A DNA stretch of 64,000 bases from Nitrobacter sp047149785. Its GTDB lineage: Bacteria; Pseudomonadota; Alphaproteobacteria; Rhizobiales; Xanthobacteraceae. The translations under genes and the position numbers were made by a program. The notes beneath the pieces were generated by a model. That model did no database searches. It saw only the letters and a program-made list of their open reading frames with translations, and was not told the DNA's origin. Location of the stretch: assembly GCF_047149785.1 (NCBI RefSeq), contig NZ_BAAGBE010000001.1:1302001-1366000 (forward strand). The letters run 5' to 3'. Shown in pieces: positions 15,876 to 27,588 of this stretch (its first letter is position 1; every line of letters starts with the position of its first letter).

Positions 15876-16912
15876 TCGCCCGCTCGACCGTAACCGAAGC
15901 GTCCGCCCCGCATCCGCGCGCAACCACCACGCTCTTTGGTCATGGCGGAGCGGAGCGAACGCTGCTCGACGCCTACCGTAGCGGCCGCATTCCGCACGCG
16001 TGGCTGATCGGCGGCGCACCGGGGATCGGCAAGGCGACGCTGGCCTATCGAATGGCGCGGTTCGTTCTCGCGCACGGCAATCCCGCCACATCCGAAGTGC
16101 AATTGGCGGAAACGCTCGAACTGGACCCGATGCATCCGGTTAGCCGCCATGTCGCGGCCGACACGCATGGCGGACTCCTGACCCTGGAGCGGACGCCCAA
16201 CGAAAAGGGCGTGATGCGAACCGTTATCAGCGTGGAGCAGACGAGGGAGACGATCACCTTTTTCGGTTCGACCGCGGCCGCGGGCGATTGGCGGGTGTGC
16301 ATCGTCGATACTGTCGACGAACTCAACCCCAACGCCGCCAATGCGCTACTCAAAGTTCTCGAAGAGCCGCCGCGCCGGTCGCTGTTTCTCCTCGTCAGTC
16401 ACGCGCCGGCCCGGGTGTTGCCGACCATACAGTCGCGCTGCCGCAAGCTGATGCTGCGACCGCTGGCGACCGAGGATGTGATCGGGGCGGTCGCCGAAGC
16501 AGCGCGGATCGCGCCTGACGATGCATCGCTGCGGGAGGCTGCCGACGCGGCGGAAGGAAGCGTGGCGCGGGCGCTGGCTCTGGTAGGAGGCGGCGCGCTG
16601 AAGCTTCATCAACGGACGGCCGCTTTGTTGGACAACCTTCCGCAGGTCGATCCGGTTGAATTGCATGCACTCGGCGATGCGCTCGGCGGCAGTGATCGCG
16701 CGGCGCTTGGTGCGTTTGTCGATAGTGTCGACCGCTGGATGGGCGATCGTCTCCGCGACGGTGATGCAAATGCCAATCTTCCTCGCCTTGCGCGGCTCGC
16801 GGAGGTATGGGAAAAGATCGACAACGCCGTACGCGAGACGGAAACCTACAATCTCGAGCGAAAACCGCTGGTTTTTTCGGTGTTCGGGCTTCTTGCAGAA
16901 GCAACGCGATAG
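15872..16912 (+). CDS. holB: DNA polymerase III delta' subunit
   Basis: HolB is the delta' subunit of the clamp loader. The 346-residue product has an AAA+ fold with a P-loop-like GGAPGIGKATLAYR near residue 50, a Walker B-type region near WRVCIVDTVDELN, and the sensor/SRC-like LKVLEEPPRRSLFLLVSHAP ... IQSRCRKL. The usual four-cysteine zinc module is not seen, as in several alphaproteobacterial homologues. The ATG at 15872 overlaps the tmk stop (ATGA). A 51-base gap containing a Shine-Dalgarno sequence separates it from metG. Confidence 0.92.
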   Translation: MIARSTVTEASAPHPRATTTLFGHGGAERTLLDAYRSGRIPHAWLIGGAPGIGKATLAYRMARFVLAHGNPATSEVQLAETLELDPMHPVSRHVAADTHGGLLTLERTPNEKGVMRTVISVEQTRETITFFGSTAAAGDWRVCIVDTVDELNPNAANALLKVLEEPPRRSLFLLVSHAPARVLPTIQSRCRKLMLRPLATEDVIGAVAEAARIAPDDASLREAADAAEGSVARALALVGGGALKLHQRTAALLDNLPQVDPVELHALGDALGGSDRAALGAFVDSVDRWMGDRLRDGDANANLPRLARLAEVWEKIDNAVRETETYNLERKPLVFSVFGLLAEATR

Positions 16913-16954
16913 ACGCCCTGCCCATAACCGTTTTTAACATGTGGCCTGACTCAT

Positions 16955-16959
16955 AAGGA
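16955..16959 (+). promoter_or_regulatory. Shine-Dalgarno sequence for the long metG start
   Basis: AAGGA lies 4 bases before the GTG at 16964. It supports initiation at this upstream codon, which adds the lysine-rich N-terminal extension to methionyl-tRNA synthetase, rather than only at the internal ATG at 17333. Confidence 0.6.
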
Positions 16960-16963
16960 ATTT

Positions 16964-18910
16964 GTGGTGGCTCCCGCTAAGAAGAAACCCAACAAAAAGT
17001 CCCGCACAGGCAAGTCACGCCGCGCCGCCGCCGCTGGCCGCGTGTCGGTCGCGAAGACACGTAGCAATAAGGCAGGCGTCCGGAAGACCGGAAAACGCAA
17101 AACGAAAAACGTTAAGACGACAACAAAAGCGCGTGCGCCGAAGAAAACCAGAAAGGCGATAAAGAAGAAGACGGTCAAGCGAGCAGCCAAAAAGCAGCCG
17201 GCAACTAAAGCCTCGAAAAAGAAGGTGGTGAAAAAGGCTACGGCGAAAACGGCGACGCCGACGCGGTCCGGCGCAAAAGGTCCGGCGAAGCACGCAAAGT
17301 CCGTAACGCCGCGCAGGCGCAGGACAACCGTGATGTCGGCTCCCTTGGCCGCTGCGCCGTCTCGCGCCAACACGTTCTACATCACGACGCCGATATTCTA
17401 TCCGAACGGCGAGCCGCATATCGGCCACGCCTATACCGCGATGGCCTCGGACGCGATCGCGCGGTTCCGTCGGCTCGACGGCTATGACGTACGCTTCCTG
17501 ACCGGCACCGACGAACACGGGCTGAAGATGCAGCAGACCGCAATGGCCGAGGGATTGACGCCGCTGCAACTCGCGGACCGCAACTCCGCGCGCTTCCGCG
17601 AGATGATGGGCGCGCTCGATATCTCCTATGACGACTACATCCGCACCACCGAATCGCGGCATGAACGCTCGTGCCAGGCGCTGTGGCAGGCGATCGAGAA
17701 GAGCGGCGATATCTATCTCGACAAATATGCCGGCTGGTATTCGGTCCGTCAGGAGGCTTATTTCGCCGAGGACGAAACCACCGTCGGTCCGGACGACGTG
17801 CGGCGCGAGCCGCTTGGCTCGCCGGTGGAATGGACCGAGGAGGAAACCTATTTCTTCCGACTGTCGGCCTATCGGGACAGACTGCTCGATCTCTATGCGC
17901 GCGTGCCTGATTTCGTGCTGCCGCGCGAGCGTCTCAACGAGGTTGCGAGCTTCGTTCGCGGCGGATTGCATGACCTGTCGATCTCGCGCACGACGTTCGA
18001 CTGGGGCATTCACGTGCCCGGCGCGCCGAAGCATGTGATGTACGTCTGGATCGATGCCCTGACCAACTACGTCACCGGCGTCGGCTATCCCGACGTCGAC
18101 AGCGTCCTGTTCAAGCGCTACTGGCCAGCGAACCTGCACGTGATCGGCAAGGACATCCTGCGCTTCCACGCGGTGTACTGGCCTGCATTCCTGATGGCAG
18201 CGGGTGTCGAGGTGCCGCATCATGTATTCAGTCATGGATTTCTGCTCAACCGCGGCGAGAAGATGTCGAAGTCGGTTGGCAACGTCGTCAGCCCGTTCGA
18301 TTTCGTCAAGCAATACGGCGTCGACCAGGTGCGCTACTTCTTCCTGCGCGAAGTGCCGTTCGGACAGGATGGAAGCTACAATCACGAGGCGATCGTGGCG
18401 CGCATCAACGCCGACCTCGCCAACGATTTCGGCAACCTTGCCCAGCGCTCCCTGTCGATGATCGCCAGGCAGCACGAGGGCGTCCTGCCCGAACCCGACG
18501 ATTTCAGCGACGCCGACAAGGCGATTCTTGCGCAAGCCGATGGCATGATAGCGCTCGCGCGCGAGGCAATGAATGCGCAGCAGATTCATCAGGCGCTCAA
18601 TACGATCTGGGCCGTCGTCGCCGAAGCCAACCGCTACTTCGCGGGCGAAGAGCCCTGGGTGCTGGCCAAGACCGATCCGGCGCGGCAGAAGACCGTGCTC
18701 TACGTCACCGCCGAGGTGGTGCGCCAGATCGCGATCCTGGCGCAGCCCGCGATGCCGGCCGCATGCGCAAAGATGCTCGACCTCCTCGGCGTTCCCGCCG
18801 GCGAGCGGAATTTCGCGAGGCTCGGCGGCCACGTCCGCATCAAGCCGGGTACGGCGCTGCCGGCACCGGTCCCGATATTCCCGCGCTATGTCGAATCCTC
18901 CGTAGCATGA
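16964..18910 (+). CDS. metG: Methionyl-tRNA synthetase with lysine-rich N-terminal extension
   Basis: MetRS charges tRNA-Met with methionine. The catalytic core (from about residue 136) has HIGH-type PHIGHAYT, the editing/zinc-domain region, MYVWIDALTNY, KMSKS in the GEKMSKSVGN block and an anticodon-binding helical domain; the C-terminal dimerisation domain is absent, as in many alphaproteobacteria. Unusually, the first 123 residues are a Lys/Ala/Thr-rich stretch resembling histone H1-like tails (KKTRKAIKKKTVKRAAKKQ). A Shine-Dalgarno AAGGA precedes the GTG at 16964. The internal ATG at 17333 (MSAPLAAAPS) would give a normal-length enzyme, so two forms are possible. Confidence 0.93.
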   Translation: MVAPAKKKPNKKSRTGKSRRAAAAGRVSVAKTRSNKAGVRKTGKRKTKNVKTTTKARAPKKTRKAIKKKTVKRAAKKQPATKASKKKVVKKATAKTATPTRSGAKGPAKHAKSVTPRRRRTTVMSAPLAAAPSRANTFYITTPIFYPNGEPHIGHAYTAMASDAIARFRRLDGYDVRFLTGTDEHGLKMQQTAMAEGLTPLQLADRNSARFREMMGALDISYDDYIRTTESRHERSCQALWQAIEKSGDIYLDKYAGWYSVRQEAYFAEDETTVGPDDVRREPLGSPVEWTEEETYFFRLSAYRDRLLDLYARVPDFVLPRERLNEVASFVRGGLHDLSISRTTFDWGIHVPGAPKHVMYVWIDALTNYVTGVGYPDVDSVLFKRYWPANLHVIGKDILRFHAVYWPAFLMAAGVEVPHHVFSHGFLLNRGEKMSKSVGNVVSPFDFVKQYGVDQVRYFFLREVPFGQDGSYNHEAIVARINADLANDFGNLAQRSLSMIARQHEGVLPEPDDFSDADKAILAQADGMIALAREAMNAQQIHQALNTIWAVVAEANRYFAGEEPWVLAKTDPARQKTVLYVTAEVVRQIAILAQPAMPAACAKMLDLLGVPAGERNFARLGGHVRIKPGTALPAPVPIFPRYVESSVA

Positions 18911-18924
18911 ACCCTTAACCGCCG

Positions 18925-19716
18925 ATGCTCGTCGATAGTCACTGCCATCTCGATTTTCCCGATTTTGCCGATGAACTCGACGCCGTGGTCGCGCGTGCGG
19001 AAGCGGCGGGCATCGGGCGCGTAGTGACGATTTCGACCCGGGTAAAGGAGCGGGCGAAACTGCTCGCGATCGCGGAGCGCTTTCCAAATGTCTATTGTTC
19101 GGTCGGCACCCACCCGCATCACGCCGACGAGGAGGACGGCATTCCGGCCGACCAACTTATCGCGCTGACGCAACCTTCGAAGGTCGTCGCGCTTGGCGAG
19201 GCAGGGCTGGATTATTTCTACGAGCACGGTTCGCGCGATGCGCAGGCGAGGGGATTTCGCACTCACATCGCCGCCGCCCGCGCCACCGGTTTGCCGCTAG
19301 TGATTCACACCCGCGAGGCGGACGACGATTGCAGCCATATCCTCGAGGAGGAAATGGCGAAGGGCGCTTTTCCCGCGGTGCTGCATTGCTACACCGGCGG
19401 CCGCGAACTCGCGATGAAGGCGGTCGCGATGGGGTTATATATCGGTTTCACCGGAATTCTGACGTTCAAAAAATCCGATGCATTGCGCGCGCTCGCTGCG
19501 GAATTGCCCGAGGATCGCATTCTGGTCGAGACCGACGCGCCATATCTTGCGCCCGGCAAGTTTCGCGGCAAACGCAATGAGCCTTCATACATCGTGGAGA
19601 CGGCAAAAGTGCTAGCCGATATACGTGGCGTTTCCCTTGAGGAGATTTCACGGCTGACGACGGAGAACTTCTACCGGCTTTTTCCCAAGGTGTCGCGCGT
19701 GGACGCACAAACATGA
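18925..19716 (+). CDS. tatD: TatD-family metal-dependent hydrolase (DNase)
   Basis: This 263-residue TIM-barrel hydrolase has metal-binding residues in DSHCHLDF (HxH) near residue 4, GLDYFYEHG, LVIHTREADDD, AVLHCYTGG and the final ETDAPYLAPG. TatD proteins are 3'-5' exonucleases linked to DNA repair. The gene starts 14 bases after metG, and its stop overlaps the next gene by 4 bases (ATGA). The metG-tatD-MBL order is conserved in Rhizobiales, suggesting one transcript. The physiological substrate is not readable from sequence. Confidence 0.94.
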   Translation: MLVDSHCHLDFPDFADELDAVVARAEAAGIGRVVTISTRVKERAKLLAIAERFPNVYCSVGTHPHHADEEDGIPADQLIALTQPSKVVALGEAGLDYFYEHGSRDAQARGFRTHIAAARATGLPLVIHTREADDDCSHILEEEMAKGAFPAVLHCYTGGRELAMKAVAMGLYIGFTGILTFKKSDALRALAAELPEDRILVETDAPYLAPGKFRGKRNEPSYIVETAKVLADIRGVSLEEISRLTTENFYRLFPKVSRVDAQT

Positions 19717-20537
19717 CTGTAACGTTGACTATTCTCGGCTGCGGCTCGTCCGCTGGCGTGCCGCGCCCTGCGCTGGGCTGGGGCGCCTGCGATCCCACCA
19801 ATCCGAAAAATCGCCGCCGCCGCTGTTCGCTGCTGGTTGAGCGCAAGTCGGAGCAAGGGACGACCTGCGTCCTGATCGACACATCGCCCGACCTGCGCGA
19901 GCAATTGATCGACGCCAACGTCGATCATATCGATGCTGTATTTCTTACGCACGAACACGCCGACCAGACTCACGGAATCGACGACCTGCGCTCCATCGTG
20001 CTGCAACAGGACCGCCGGATTCCGGTGTATCTCAATCAATCGACATCCAAGGAAATTCTGTCGCGTTTCTCGTACTGCTTCGTGTCACCGGAAGGCAGCG
20101 GCTATCCGCCGATCCTGGACAGCCTCTCCATCGAGGCGGGCGAAAGCCAGGCGATCGACGGCAAGGGCGGCGTTCTTACGCTGTCGGCTTTCCTCGTGCA
20201 GCACGGCAATATCCCGGCGCTGGGCTACCGGATCGGCGACGCCGTCTATAGCCCTGACGTGCATGACATTCCGCATGAAAGCTGGCAGGTGCTGCAGGGC
20301 CTCGATCTATGGATCATCGATGGGCTGCGATACGCGCAGCATCCCAGTCATTTCAGTGTCGCGGACGCGCTGTCGTGGATCGACCGCTTCAAGCCGAAGC
20401 GCGCCGTCATCACCAACATGCACGCCGACCTGGACTACGAGGCGCTGCGCCACAAACTGCCGGAAAATGTCGTGCCGGCCTATGATGGGATGAGGCTTGA
20501 GATTGGCGGCCCCAGTCTTATCTCGACGCTCGAATAA
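19713..20537 (+). CDS. PhnP-like metallo-beta-lactamase-fold hydrolase
   Basis: This 274-residue MBL-fold protein begins LTILGCGSSAGVPRP, as in PhnP-type phosphodiesterases. The metal motif reads LTHEHADQTHGIDDLR, so the second position of the usual HxHxDH has Gln rather than His, a variant I associate with this subgroup. Further ligands are likely in LVQHGN, SPDVHD and NMHADLDYEAL. It overlaps tatD and is probably cotranscribed with it. PhnP acts on cyclic phosphodiesters, but no phn genes are nearby, so the substrate is unknown. It is the last + strand gene before the dif-like site. Confidence 0.85.
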   Translation: MTVTLTILGCGSSAGVPRPALGWGACDPTNPKNRRRRCSLLVERKSEQGTTCVLIDTSPDLREQLIDANVDHIDAVFLTHEHADQTHGIDDLRSIVLQQDRRIPVYLNQSTSKEILSRFSYCFVSPEGSGYPPILDSLSIEAGESQAIDGKGGVLTLSAFLVQHGNIPALGYRIGDAVYSPDVHDIPHESWQVLQGLDLWIIDGLRYAQHPSHFSVADALSWIDRFKPKRAVITNMHADLDYEALRHKLPENVVPAYDGMRLEIGGPSLISTLE

Positions 20538-20599
20538 AGGCGGGCTGTCCGTAAACCTTATAAAACTCCGCCAACCCTTTGCGATTTCTGCTGTAATAA

Positions 20600-20627
20600 A
20601 TATTCCATAATATACCTTATGCGAATC
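20600..20627 (-). other. dif: Candidate dif site (XerC/XerD recombination site)
   Basis: Read on the minus strand, this 28-base site matches 22 of 28 positions of E. coli dif as I recall it. The XerC half ends CGCATAA, the 6-base centre is GGTATA (TGTATA in E. coli), and the XerD half starts TTATGGAA. The outer GCATAA and TTATG blocks are identical to E. coli. It lies in an AT-rich gap of about 210 bases between the last + gene and the first - gene. The dominant gene strand flips here, as expected at the replication terminus. Confidence 0.72.
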
Positions 20628-20748
20628 CATGGTTGTCCGATTGGCTGCAAGCTTTGCCAGCATCCGGTGGACATTGAGCGTCCGTCCATCCATCGTCCAA
20701 GGCCAAACAAGGTTATCACAAGCGCGAAGCCTGCTCGCCTCGACAGCT

Positions 20749-23926
<3,178 letters not shown>

Positions 23927-23934
<8 letters not shown>

Positions 23935-24916
23935 GCCCGGCCTCTCCCTTGCCCATCTCCGCCTTCACGACGAAGCTGTTCTCGGCGACATAGGGTTCTC
24001 CCGCCGACATGCCCGCCCGAATTTCCACGAATTTCGAGTCGGATTCTCCAAGCGCGACAGGACGAGCCTCGATCTTGTCTCTTCCCTCGCGGACGAATAC
24101 GACCGTCTTGTTTTCGAGCGTTTGAATCGCTCCCGCGCGCACGGCGACAGGAACCTTGCGCTTTGTCAGCACGAGCCGCGCCGTGACGAACAGTCCCGGA
24201 CGCAGGCGTCCGTCCTTATTGGCCAGAACGATCCGGGCGATCGCCGTCTGCGTGTCGCTCGATCCGACCGGCGCGACGTAGGAGATGTGCCCCTTGATGT
24301 CCGCGCCACCGTCGTCAGGGTCAATCAGCACCTCGTCTCCGTTACGGACACGATTGAGATCCTGACGATAGATCGACAGATCGACCCAGATCGTCGACAG
24401 GTCGGCGACGACGAAAGAGGGCTTCTGCTCCGAAGCATACTCACCGAGCGAGATCTGGCGGTCGATCACGGTGCCGCTGATCGGCGCCTTCAGGTCGTAG
24501 ACGGTGAGGCTCTGGTTGCTTTCGACCGATGCAAGCTGGTCGTTCTTGGCGACCGTGTCGCCGATCCGTTTGCTGATCGAACGGACGATGCCTGGAAAGC
24601 GCGGCGTCACCTGAACCACCGTCTCCTGGTTGGCGCGCAGCACCCCATTGAAGGACAGCGTATCGCTGAGCGTCGCCTCGCCGGCCTTGGCGAGCACTGC
24701 ACCGGCAGCCGCGAGCTTGACGTCGCTGATCAGGATGCGGTCCGCGCCGTGCTCGTCCTGTTCGATGTGTCCGCTTGCGTGCTTCTCCTCGTGGTGGCTC
24801 GTCTCAGTTGCCGGCGGGTTTGGCTTCGCCGGTCTCGTCATGCGGTATCCGGCGCCTGCGAGAGCCGAAACCGCAACGATCGCAGCGACCGCAAAAATGA
24901 TCGTGGACGTCTTCAT
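23927..24916 (-). CDS. czcB: Heavy-metal efflux periplasmic adaptor (membrane fusion protein)
   Basis: This 329-residue adaptor bridges the CzcA pump and the CzcC outer-membrane channel. It has an N-terminal membrane anchor (TIIFAVAAIVAVSALAGAG) and then a His-rich segment (HHEEKHASGHIEQDEHG, residues 41-57) that could bind metal. A barrel-sandwich domain with VVQVTPRFPGIVRSI and LKAPISGTVIDRQISLGEYA follows, then a beta-barrel region. No CusF- or NreB-like extra domain is seen. Its stop overlaps czcA and its start overlaps the czcC stop by 4 bases, so the three are translationally coupled. Confidence 0.92.
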
Positions 24917-26184
24917 CTCGCAGCTCCACGCGTCAGCATGAACGGATTGCCGACGAGTCCTTCGATGGTAGCGACGGCGACGTGGAAGTTCTGCTGGGCC
25001 TCCTGTTCGCGCAGGCGCGCTTGAGCAACGTTTGCTTGCGCATCCAGAACCTCCAGCAATGTGAAGCGTCCCTGCCCGTACCCCTCGAAGATGGCATCGG
25101 CGGCCTGGCGCGACTTCGGGATCGCGACATCGCGCAGCACCTTCAGTTCGCGCAACGATCCTTGCAGCGAATCGTAGGCGCGGCCGGCAAGCACGATCAG
25201 CGTGTTGCGATTGGCTTCGCGCTCCGCCCTCGTTTTTGCGAGACTTTCCCGAGCGGACAGGATGTTGCCCTGGTTCTGGTCGAAGACGGGAATAGGAACG
25301 GACAGCGAGAGCCTGACGGCGTCATCGCCGGTCTCGTTGTAATGACGCCAGCCGGCGCTGACGCGAACATCCGGATAGGGCTTCAACCGGGCCAGCAGCA
25401 ATTCGGCGTTACGTTGCGCGTAGACCGCGGTCCAGCGCATCAGTTGCGGATTCGAATCGATCGCGGTGATGACGGCACGAAAAGACGGAGGCCGGCCGAT
25501 ATCATCCAGTCGTCCTGAAACGGCCGAGAACTTCGCCGAGGTGTCGCCCATCAGCACCGCCAGTTCGCGCCGGGCGCTGGCGAGCGTCGCGCTGACTCGT
25601 TCGCGGTCGGCCTTCACCAATGCGGACGCGACTTCCGCCCGGCCGACTTCGGCGGGTGACGAAGCCCCGGCGTCCACGCGCCGCTGCAGCAACGGAGTCA
25701 ACTTGTCGATTGCGGCGATCTGCTCGTCCAATATCCGGATTCTGCGCTGCGCGCCAAGGACGCCCAGAAAGGCCACAGCCGTCTCCGACAGGACTTCGAG
25801 ACGCACCGCCTTGCGCTGGATGGCGGCGGCCTCGACGCCGGCCTGCCCGACGGCAATTCGCGCGTCGCGCTTGCCGAAAAGCTCGAAAAGCTGGCTGATC
25901 TGCAGCGTTGTTTCCGCCGATTTCGTCCCGCGATAACGCCCGGAGCCGAACGAATTGTCCTGCTCGTAGGAGAGTTCGGGGTTGATCAGCGCGCCGGCCT
26001 GGATGCGCTGGCCGGTCGCGATTCCGACATCGCGCTCGGCGGCGGTCAGGCGCGGATTGGCGGCGAGCGCGCGTTGAAGCGCGGTCTTCAACGTGAGCGT
26101 TTGCGAATGCGACGGTACCATCAGCCAAGGGCTGACCAGCAGCGCCATCGCCCCCGCAAGACGCGCGGCGGATTTCGATAACAT
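24913..26184 (-). CDS. czcC: Heavy-metal efflux outer-membrane channel protein
   Basis: This 423-residue OMF/TolC-type protein has a signal peptide ending near PSHSQ and two repeats with long coiled-coil helices (AALQRALAANPRLTAAERDVG; LLQRRVDAGASSPAEVGRAEV). It forms the outer-membrane exit of the CzcCBA complex. No lipobox is seen. Its stop overlaps the start of czcB. A small His/Cys-containing protein gene lies 53 bases upstream on the same strand and is probably part of the operon. The efflux family is clear; the metal is inferred from the CzcA motif. Confidence 0.92.
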   Translation of the reverse strand: MLSKSAARLAGAMALLVSPWLMVPSHSQTLTLKTALQRALAANPRLTAAERDVGIATGQRIQAGALINPELSYEQDNSFGSGRYRGTKSAETTLQISQLFELFGKRDARIAVGQAGVEAAAIQRKAVRLEVLSETAVAFLGVLGAQRRIRILDEQIAAIDKLTPLLQRRVDAGASSPAEVGRAEVASALVKADRERVSATLASARRELAVLMGDTSAKFSAVSGRLDDIGRPPSFRAVITAIDSNPQLMRWTAVYAQRNAELLLARLKPYPDVRVSAGWRHYNETGDDAVRLSLSVPIPVFDQNQGNILSARESLAKTRAEREANRNTLIVLAGRAYDSLQGSLRELKVLRDVAIPKSRQAADAIFEGYGQGRFTLLEVLDAQANVAQARLREQEAQQNFHVAVATIEGLVGNPFMLTRGAAR

Positions 26185-26237
26185 GGAAGATCCTGACGAA
26201 CGGCGGAATCAGGGCGTCAATACGCCCGCGAACACGT

Positions 26238-26618
26238 TCAGGTCAGGCGTTTTGGTGGCGGAGTGTCGATGCCCGGAACGAGATCGGAGGCGCGAGAAAG
26301 CACCTTCGGAATCGCGGCGGTCTGAGGTTCGATCGTCATGGAAAGCGACGGTGGGCTCGGCAGCGAAACCGGGAAACAGCCGTGACAATGATGATCCGCG
26401 ACCATTCCCGGGCCACTCGTATCCGTACGGTCCGGCGTCATCGAGACGACGATCCGGCCCTCGGGGGCGGTGACATCCATGTGGAAAACTTCGTGCAGAG
26501 CGCCCGAAAACAAATAAGCCACGATCAGAAACACGACCGCGATCCTGCTGCGCGAGTCGCACGGGCGACGAGTTCCATCGTTGGTGATAGTGAGGGTCAA
26601 TGGCCTACTTCGTCCCAA
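26238..26618 (-). CDS. Small membrane-anchored protein with HHCHGC motif, czc operon leader gene
   Basis: This protein of up to 126 residues has one hydrophobic segment (IAVVFLIVAYLFSGALHEVF, residues 26-45) that could be a signal or anchor. A HHCHGCF motif at residues 76-82 and a proline-rich PPPK end follow. The layout resembles small DUF2946-like proteins found next to metal efflux genes. It lies 53 bases upstream of czcC on the same strand. A role in sensing or carrying metal in the periplasm is inferred from the His/Cys cluster and context only. The ATG at 26618 is tentative; the first 20 residues are weakly supported. Confidence 0.65.
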   Translation of the reverse strand: MGRSRPLTLTITNDGTRRPCDSRSRIAVVFLIVAYLFSGALHEVFHMDVTAPEGRIVVSMTPDRTDTSGPGMVADHHCHGCFPVSLPSPPSLSMTIEPQTAAIPKVLSRASDLVPGIDTPPPKRLT

Positions 26619-26739
26619 GCCAGCGATGTCTGTCTAACACGCCCGTGCATCTCGAGTCGACTGCAACACTATAACACGTCCGGCGGTTTCGCGAGGAGGA
26701 TAGGCTTGTCGCTGCGCGGTCTCCGCCTGGAGAGTTCCA

Positions 26740-27456
26740 TCAAGCCGACCGCGTCGCATACTCGCGCCAGCCTTTTGCGCGCAGCCGGCACGCCGGGCAC
26801 TCGCCGCAGCCATAGCCCCAGTCATGCCGCACGCCGCGCTCGCCGAGATAACAGGTATGCGAGTGCTCGCGGATCAGATCGACAAGCCCTGCCCCGCCGA
26901 GTTCATGCGCAAGCGACCAGGTCGCGGCCTTGTCGAGCCACATCAAGGGCGTGTGCAGTTCGAACTGCCGGTCCATCCCGAGATTGAGCGCGGCTTGCAG
27001 CGCCTTGATGGTATCGTCGCGGCAATCCGGATAACCAGAGTAATCGGTCTCGCACATGCCGCCGACGATATCGGAGATGCCGCGCCGGTAGGCCAGCGCT
27101 GCCGCGAAGGTCAGGAACACGAGGTTGCGCCCCGGTACGAATGTATTGGGCAGTCCGCCCTCGCCCATTTCGATCGCGACGTTGCGGGTCAGCGCGGTAT
27201 CGGAAATCTCCGCCAGCGTCGGAATGGCGAGCGTATGGTTTTCGCCGAGCTTCCCGGTCCAGTCCGGACGCAACGACCTTATGCCCGCGAGCAGGTTGTC
27301 GCGGCACTCCAGTTCGATGGCATGGCGCTGGCCGTAGTCGAAACCCAGCGTCTCGACCCGCGCGAAGCGTCGCAGCGCCCAGGCGAGACAGGTCGCGGAG
27401 TCTTGCCCTCCGGAAAACAGCACCAGCGCAGTGCGAGAGGCGGGCTGATCGGTCAT
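26740..27456 (-). CDS. queC: 7-cyano-7-deazaguanine synthase
   Basis: QueC converts 7-carboxy-7-deazaguanine to preQ0 with ATP and ammonia, supplying the base that Tgt and QueA use. The roughly 238-residue product has the PP-loop LFSGGQDSATCLAW near residue 15, TFVPGRNLVFLTFAA, and the zinc site CGECPACRLRAKG at the C-terminus. The ATG at 27456 (MTDQPASRTALV) fits the family; the open frame upstream to 27567 adds an unconserved basic stretch. It is unlinked to queA-tgt, which lie 18 kb to the left. It diverges from mazG. Confidence 0.95.
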   Translation of the reverse strand: MTDQPASRTALVLFSGGQDSATCLAWALRRFARVETLGFDYGQRHAIELECRDNLLAGIRSLRPDWTGKLGENHTLAIPTLAEISDTALTRNVAIEMGEGGLPNTFVPGRNLVFLTFAAALAYRRGISDIVGGMCETDYSGYPDCRDDTIKALQAALNLGMDRQFELHTPLMWLDKAATWSLAHELGGAGLVDLIREHSHTCYLGERGVRHDWGYGCGECPACRLRAKGWREYATRSA

Positions 27457-27588
27457 GGCGAAGCCAATAGCACTCCTCGCCTTCACGCGCCAATCAGCGG
27501 GGATTGCGCGGCCTGTCGTCTGCTTTTTGCTGGGACGGCGGCGCGGCTTGCGGCATAGAGGATGCACATTCTCGCTATCGGTGACTTG

